Source: Cryptomeria japonica (taxonomy: Eukaryota; Streptophyta; Pinopsida; Cupressales; Cupressaceae). Taken from it: a stretch of 64,000 nt of DNA. Below the pieces are notes generated by a model that saw only the letters and a list, made by a program, of their open reading frames with translations, was not told the DNA's origin and did not search any database. Position 1 is the first letter of the stretch; the number at the start of each line of letters is the position of its first letter. The position numbers were made by a program, and so were the translations under genes. The DNA is taken from NCBI RefSeq assembly GCF_030272615.1, contig NC_081411.1, positions 827,190,897 through 827,254,896 on the forward strand, read 5' to 3'. This document shows, one piece after another, positions 58,678-64,000 of the stretch.

Positions 58678-59532
58678 CTAAGGATATCTTCCAATGTTGT
58701 TCATAACAGACCTGCATTTAGATTCTCCATGCCCAAACTTGTTGCATGCATAACAATTACCATTGAATCTATAGGATCTAGGCTTGTCATTTAGAAAATA
58801 AGGAAAGTTATTGTAAGTCTTACTCCTACATACATTGGCAGTATGTCCCTCTTTAAGATAGTTAAAGCAAACAGGTTTGAACTTTTTCTTACCTTTACCT
58901 TTGAATGTTGATTGCCTCTTCAATGCTTCAGCATTTGCACCATAGGTCTCACCTTCCTCATGACTAGAAAAACCAAGTCCATTAGTATTCTTGATAGGTT
59001 TGGCAGATTTAAGCTTTTGCTCTAGCTTAACAGTACTCTTATTGAACTTAGCAAGTATTTCCTTTGACTCAGAGAGTTCTTTGGAAATAGCAGCATTTGT
59101 TTCCATTGGGTTTTCATTCTCAGAGATGGCAATGTTCAGTTCTCCTTGAATGTCTTCCTTTTCCACTTTGCTCACATGGAGTTGAGTAGTTAGGGCATTG
59201 ATCTCTTGCTTTAGCTTGGAGATTTCATGATCTTTATCTTTTACCAAATCTTCAGTTTTCCTCCGGTTCTCAAGCTCTTGGCACATTCGAATAGTCAGTC
59301 CTTCCAACTCTTTTCTCCGGTTGGAATTGGATTCATTCAACTTTTCTACTTCCTGAATTAGGGCTTCCATGTTCGCTTCATCAGAAGAACTATTTTCAGA
59401 TAGCTCCATCAGTTTTTCTGCATGTTCTCTCCTTTTTGCCTGAGAGGCCTTATATTTTACCATGAGTTCATCATAGGCTTGCTCAGACTGAGTGATCCAA
59501 TGAGTAAGTTCCCTCATAGTGTATTCCCCCAT
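58678..59532 (-). pseudogene. Element G gag (short, coiled coil plus zinc knuckles)
   Basis: I choose ATG 59532 because the longer frame begins inside the LTR. A heptad-rich coiled coil spans most of the first 190 residues. Two CCHC units follow a basic GKGKKKFKPV: CFNYLKEGHTANVC, where the second Cys is Tyr, and CYACNKFGHGESKC, a complete C-x2-C-x4-H-x4-C. The usual N-terminal gag domain of copia elements is not evident, so this may be a truncated gag. It would bind element RNA. Confidence 0.75.
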
Positions 59533-59567
59533 ATTTCTTTCCAAGTGGTTAGACTTATAGAGAGGTT

Positions 59568-59580
59568 GGCCCTGATACCA
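59568..59580 (-). promoter_or_regulatory. Primer-binding site of element G
   Basis: Reverse complement TGGTATCAGGGCC lies two bases inside the LTR and matches the initiator-Met tRNA complement (TGGTATCAGAGC) with one or two differences. Confidence 0.85.
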
Positions 59581-59582
59581 AT

Positions 59583-60731
59583 TGATTAATACTAAGAGGG
59601 GGGGTGAATTAGTATGCCAAAAAACAATGTACTTAAACACTTTACTAGACTACCAGTAAATTGGTAAAACAATTTAGCAGACAAACCGGTTAGTACACAT
59701 GTAAACCAAATAGCAAATAATACATTCACCCATAGAAGTACAAACACCATAACTCAAGAGATTTTAATGTGGAAACCCAAATGGGAAAAACCACGGTGAT
59801 ATGGAACTCACAAGAAACTATCTGCATAATAGGAACCAGACCAATTAAGGTCATACAACATTCTTTACCAGAACAGATCCTGTTAGGAATCTCAATCTCT
59901 GTTAGGAGATAAGTCCGATCAAAGACTACCTTGCTAGAGGATTTTAGATCCACAGATGTGAACCACCTTGTTAGAGGATTTTACAAAGGCTACTCTGAGC
60001 CTACCCAATTAAGGGCTTCAGACTTGTCGAAGATGTGAGTAATCAATAAGAGATTGATCTAGCAAATAACATAGGTTGCTTGGTTAGATCCACTATGGCT
60101 CATAGCTAATGCATTCCAGCATTACTTCAGTCTTTAACACATTCACTCTTTGTCTCTCTTTTTAGACCCAAAACTTCTCTTCTGTATTTTTTCTTACAAA
60201 AACTCATCAACCACCTTAAACCCTCGCAACTTATAAAACCCTAGACATGATGTCCTAATAAAGGAATATGATTTCACGTCGGTCCAATAGGTTTACAATC
60301 CAATTTCCTAGGTTCAATGAATCTAGACATACTTGGTAACATGACACAAAACGCACCGCCAAAGTGTCAGCACCGTCAAACAATCGGTGGATGGTAACTC
60401 ATCACAAAATATCGGTTGGTAACTCATCACAGAGTATTACCGGTTCATACAAAATACCAGTTTAAGCAAAGTACCGGTTGCCGTTTTGACAAAGATGAAG
60501 ACTGGGAAGATGAGTGTTCTGCCGATTGATCCTTTGTACCACTTGAAATCCACAAACTGCTTCAAACCGGTAAACACATTCTGCAAAACATTAATAGTCT
60601 AAAGACTATAATACAACATACCGGTTGCAACAAATTTCAGTTGAACTTTAACTCATTTATGTAAAAGTGATCTCAATGCAAGTGTGTGTCCATCAATGAC
60701 AATCACAGCATAATCATAAAAAATACCAACA
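59583..60731 (-). repeat. 5' LTR of element G
   Basis: Ends TGATTAATACTAAGAGG on the + strand side and ACCAACA at 60731; partner of 53187-54337. Confidence 0.92.
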
Positions 60732-60736
60732 TTTTC

Positions 60737-61915
60737 AAACATCTCAATAAAGGGCACATTAATTTGGCATTACAATTGAAGATGTTGACTTGAAACATTA
60801 GGTTTAACCAACTAACTAATGAAATTGGGAATGGAATATAAAAAATGTTGGAATAAATAATAAAATAGTGAAGAGGATGCAATATGAAATTCAAAAAGTA
60901 GGTTAGAAGCTCACTAACCTAGATGCTAGCATGGTCCTGTTCTTTAGTATGTGCATAGCATTGCAAATATGAGTTTGTGTTTTCATTGATGTCAAACTTG
61001 TTGATATAAGCTAGTGTAATGATAGAGGATTGATTTATGCTCATGTGCATGTGTGGAAATTGATTGTGGATGGCCTAGATTGCATATCCAATATTATATG
61101 GATTTTTCAAAGCTTTGGAGAAGATCTTAGTGGTTTGTAGTTGGTATTGACTAAGTGTGATTGTCCTAATGAACATTTTGTTCGAGTATTCTTAGAATTT
61201 TGGTTCATATTTGGCACAATGCTTCATAAGTTATTGTGATTGTAATATGATGTTGGTGGATGCGAATGCTACATATATCTCATGGCATAGGTAATAAGGT
61301 GTGGGACAAGTTTTTCCCTATTGGAGTGCAAATCAAATAGCATATTAGAAGCTTCAACAATGATATAGATGAATATGTTCAATATGTTATATTAATAGTA
61401 GATTTATTTGAATGATATAATTTAATGGGTAATAATTTATTAATAAAATATTCAATTAAATAATCTAAGTTTTTTATATGTGATATATTACATTAAATTT
61501 AATGCATATCATAGTTTTTTTTTCAAAATAATTAGTAGTAATCAAATAAAATATTTTCTTTAAATCTAAAAAGTAACAAATCTTGTGATTTTACATTGGC
61601 ACATAATTATGACTTTATCTTTGTGCATCACATTGTTCTAATATTTTTTGTGGGTCCTTTTAAACATTTCAATAAAAAACATTATAGTGTGAAATTATAT
61701 TTGAAAATGCAAACTTGAAACATTAGGTTCAAATGACTACAAATTAATGAAGTTGGGAATGGAAAATAAGAAATGTTGGAATTATTAAAATATATAAATA
61801 TAAATTCACTACCAAGTAGTAAAGAGATGCAATAGGAAATTTAGAAACTAGGTCTAAAAGCTCATTGTCCTAGGTACTAGCATGGTTGTGTTGTTCGGTA
61901 TGTGTGTATCAATCT
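60737..61915. repeat. Diverged direct repeat of about 230 bp
   Basis: 60737-60965 and about 61660-61900 share CTTGAAACATTAGGTT, AATGAAATTGGGAATGGAA, AAATGTTGGAAT, AGATGCAATA and CTAGCATGGT in order. The middle (60966-61655) is unique AT-rich sequence without a gene. They could be the ends of an older element whose other features are lost. Confidence 0.65.
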
Positions 61916-63640
61916 ATATTTTGTGTTGTCATTTCAAAAAGTAAAAAAATTAAAGTATTTGTACATGTCTAGGAATACATGAAGAGCATCCATAGGTATA
62001 GGGAAATCCTGCATCACCCAAATATATTGTTATTTTAATTTTGTGATAAGGATAGGTGAATAAAAATAAATGCAAGCATCTATGGGTCTCTAGGTACTTA
62101 GGAAAGTGTCCAAGGGGCATAGACGGTTAAAATATTTCAATATCCATGGTCTATGTTTATGAAAATTGTAATTTTCAAGAAGGGACACCTTTTTCTATCA
62201 TTTATAATGCTAAAATCATAAAAATACCCTTTTAAATGTGGGAAAAAGGAAGCAAAAGAGTCATACAATCATATTTATTGAATAATTACATAAAACTAAG
62301 AAAATGCACCTTTTTAGGCACCCACTTGGGAAAATTGGAAAGAAAGCTCTTTTGGTGGCCAAATGGGGAATTTGAAGGTCATCTATTGGCTATGTGGTGC
62401 ATTTCTTGATTTCTATGAGTTTCTCTCTTAGAGTGAGCATGAGAATTGCCAGGGACATAAGAAAACTATAAATAGGGGCTTCTGATAGAGATTTAAGAAT
62501 TCAAATTTGAGTTCTCCTCTTCAAAGATAAACAAGAGTAATGGCTAAGAGGAGTAGAAGAGTATCTTGTAGCTCTAGCTTGCATAGTTTTAATGCCTAAG
62601 TGGCTAATATTTTGTGATTGAAGAATTTGTATTTGATTATATTAAAATAGAAGGCTAGTTATTTCTTGCAATAATCTAGGTTATTCTCTTTGTTATGCTA
62701 TGTATGAATATTGGGTAGAGTAAACTTTGGTAGAGTAACTCTCCATCTAGTATAAAAGATCACACATTTTGGGTGTGTATGGGGAGTCTTTGTCATATCC
62801 ATACACATAGGGATGTAGAAGTTATAGAAACACAAAGCTAGAAATATATAGATTTAATGTCATAAATTGCAATCTGTGCAATTCCACATCACATAAGTGT
62901 CTTTCTTTAAGAGAATTCAGAGATATGTCTTGACTTCCATTTGTCTGCCCACTTGGCTTTCCTTGTCATTCATTTTTGTCCTCTTTCTCAACTATGTCGA
63001 CTATTTGACTTAGGGACATCTATGAGTTGCACAAACATCTATGTGTCATGCTAACATTCCACATAAATTCAATTCGAAGGTGGTCGTTGGATCATTACAC
63101 CTATTTGTTTTGGTACTCTAACACCTCCTCCGGGATTCATCCTGTGGTTGTTTATCTTGCCATTTTTGCTTCATTCTTACTCTCTAACCACTATGATCAC
63201 TTGGGGGAACTTCTTCTTGGCTCTCTCAATTGTTTTCACTTATTTTTTGTTACATTGGCTCTTACCATTGTTACACTTGTTGTTATAGCTTCATGTATCC
63301 AAAGGTTTTGTGCTCATATTCACTCTAGTAGGATTCTATTTTCTTGGTGTTGAAGGTGAGTTTCTTCCCTCTTCTTTAATGCATCTTTTCATTGGATATT
63401 GTTGATGCTTGGATATGTTGTTGTCATTGATGTCAACACATTTTGTGTCTTGGTGTTCTAGTGATTGTAGAGTAATCATTCTAGTTTGGTTTGTTGTTGG
63501 GCTAGTGCAGGATCATGGGGGCCAAAAAGCTATGATGTGAAAAAAATAGCCTTCTCCACTAACCTAAAAATAGGAAAAAATCTATGTTGACTTTTTGCTT
63601 GGCCCAGGTGTCAATACACCTTGGTATGGTAATTACCTAA
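61916..63640. other. Intergenic sequence with a TATA-like site
   Basis: TATAAATAGGGGC at 62467-62479 is a good TATA-box match, followed by pyrimidine-rich sequence, an LTR-like arrangement. I see no TG...CA pair or target duplication. A 108-codon frame at 63027-63353 is hydrophobic and unsupported. Confidence 0.35.
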
Positions 63641-63989
63641 GCATATTGGATATCAGATAAAATCGGATATCTGATTAAATCAAATATTCGATAATATCCG
63701 ATATTTGACTTTTATTTGTAATTTTAAATTAAAAAATATATTATATAATAGATAATGTAATATAATATCTAATATCTAATATTACATTATATTACATTAT
63801 TATATTATATTATATAATGTATAATGTAATATATAATGTAATATAATTATTATAATTATTATAATATATAATTAATTATGTAATATATAATGTAATTATA
63901 TATATTACATTATAATATATTATATTATTATATTATATAATATATATAATGTAATAATATATTATATAATATAATATTGTATATATTAT
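63641..63989. repeat. GATATC cluster and long AT-rich tract
   Basis: GGATATCAGATAAAATCGG and related GATATCTGAT / ATATCCGATA units (63641-63710) lead into about 280 bp of almost pure A/T made of TAATGTAATATA-type units. Confidence 0.85.
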
Positions 63990-64000
63990 TGTAGACATCT

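Larger units (their letters stand above)
53187..60731 (-). mobile_element. Element G: Ty1/copia-type LTR retrotransposon without pol
   Basis: LTRs of about 1.15 kb (53187-54337 and 59583-60731) are flanked by the perfect duplication TTTTC (53182-53186 and 60732-60736). On the - strand the order is LTR, initiator-Met-type primer site, short gag with zinc knuckle, a long unrecognised frame, CCAAAGGGGGAGA polypurine tract, LTR. The primer site and polypurine tract are typical of SIRE/Maximus-like copia elements (inference). No protease, integrase or RT motif is visible, so it is non-autonomous. Confidence 0.88.

Noticed and set aside
63027-63353. 108-codon hydrophobic frame
   Set aside because: No homology I recognise, no splice or regulatory context, and length is within chance for this composition.
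1-64000. tRNA, rRNA or other structural RNA genes
   Set aside because: No cloverleaf boxes or rRNA core sequences were noticed on either strand; a covariance-model scan would be needed to be certain.

Overview
This window is plant nuclear DNA from a large, repeat-dominated genome; a gymnosperm or similar giant genome is my inference, from the element sizes and nesting depth rather than from any host gene. Almost every base can be assigned to a transposable element. I see no intact host gene, rRNA, tRNA or CRISPR array. Recognisable coding regions carry premature stops or frameshifts, so this is an old nested cluster.

The backbone is a Ty3/gypsy element, here called C, of the Tat/Ogre type. 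This shows as gag, an aspartic protease with a G-patch segment, RT, RNase H, a second RNase H and an integrase. Its 5' end lies left of the window and its 3' LTR ends near 53117. Five pieces of C can be followed, with insertions between them: (1) element E, whose 3' part occupies 1-4950; (2) a solo LTR of an E-like family at 5868-7125 (TSD TCAAC); (3) element B at 10580-18295 (TSD ACTAG), a 7.7 kb non-autonomous LTR element; (4) element F at 18691-47154, a DNA transposon with terminal inverted repeats and a probable 4-bp TSD (TAAA).

Element F is the most unusual object here. It carries a multi-exon gene on the + strand (19087-21684) and, on the - strand, a decayed transposase gene whose motifs suggest an RNase H-fold catalytic core. 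That transposase is itself split after its fourth codon by element A (26276-43553, TSD GTTCT), a 17.3 kb Tat-like retrotransposon. A has two 1.02 kb LTRs, a gag-pol region and an antisense plant-mobile-domain (PMD) gene between pol and the 3' LTR. Element E carries the same antisense PMD arrangement with splice sites still visible.

Right of C lies element G (53187-60731, - strand, TSD TTTTC), a Ty1/copia-type element. It has an initiator-Met-like primer site, a short gag and no pol; in place of pol it has an unrecognised, broken reading frame of about 980 codons. The last 3.3 kb (60737-64000) has diverged direct repeats, a TATA-like site and a long AT-rich tract, but no gene I can support.

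Several non-coding signals recur between these elements: an approximately 400-bp leader block shared by A and B, a stem-loop abutting the polypurine tract in A, B and C, a post-pol GGTGAAAACC motif in A, B and C, and element-specific palindromic or tandem motifs.
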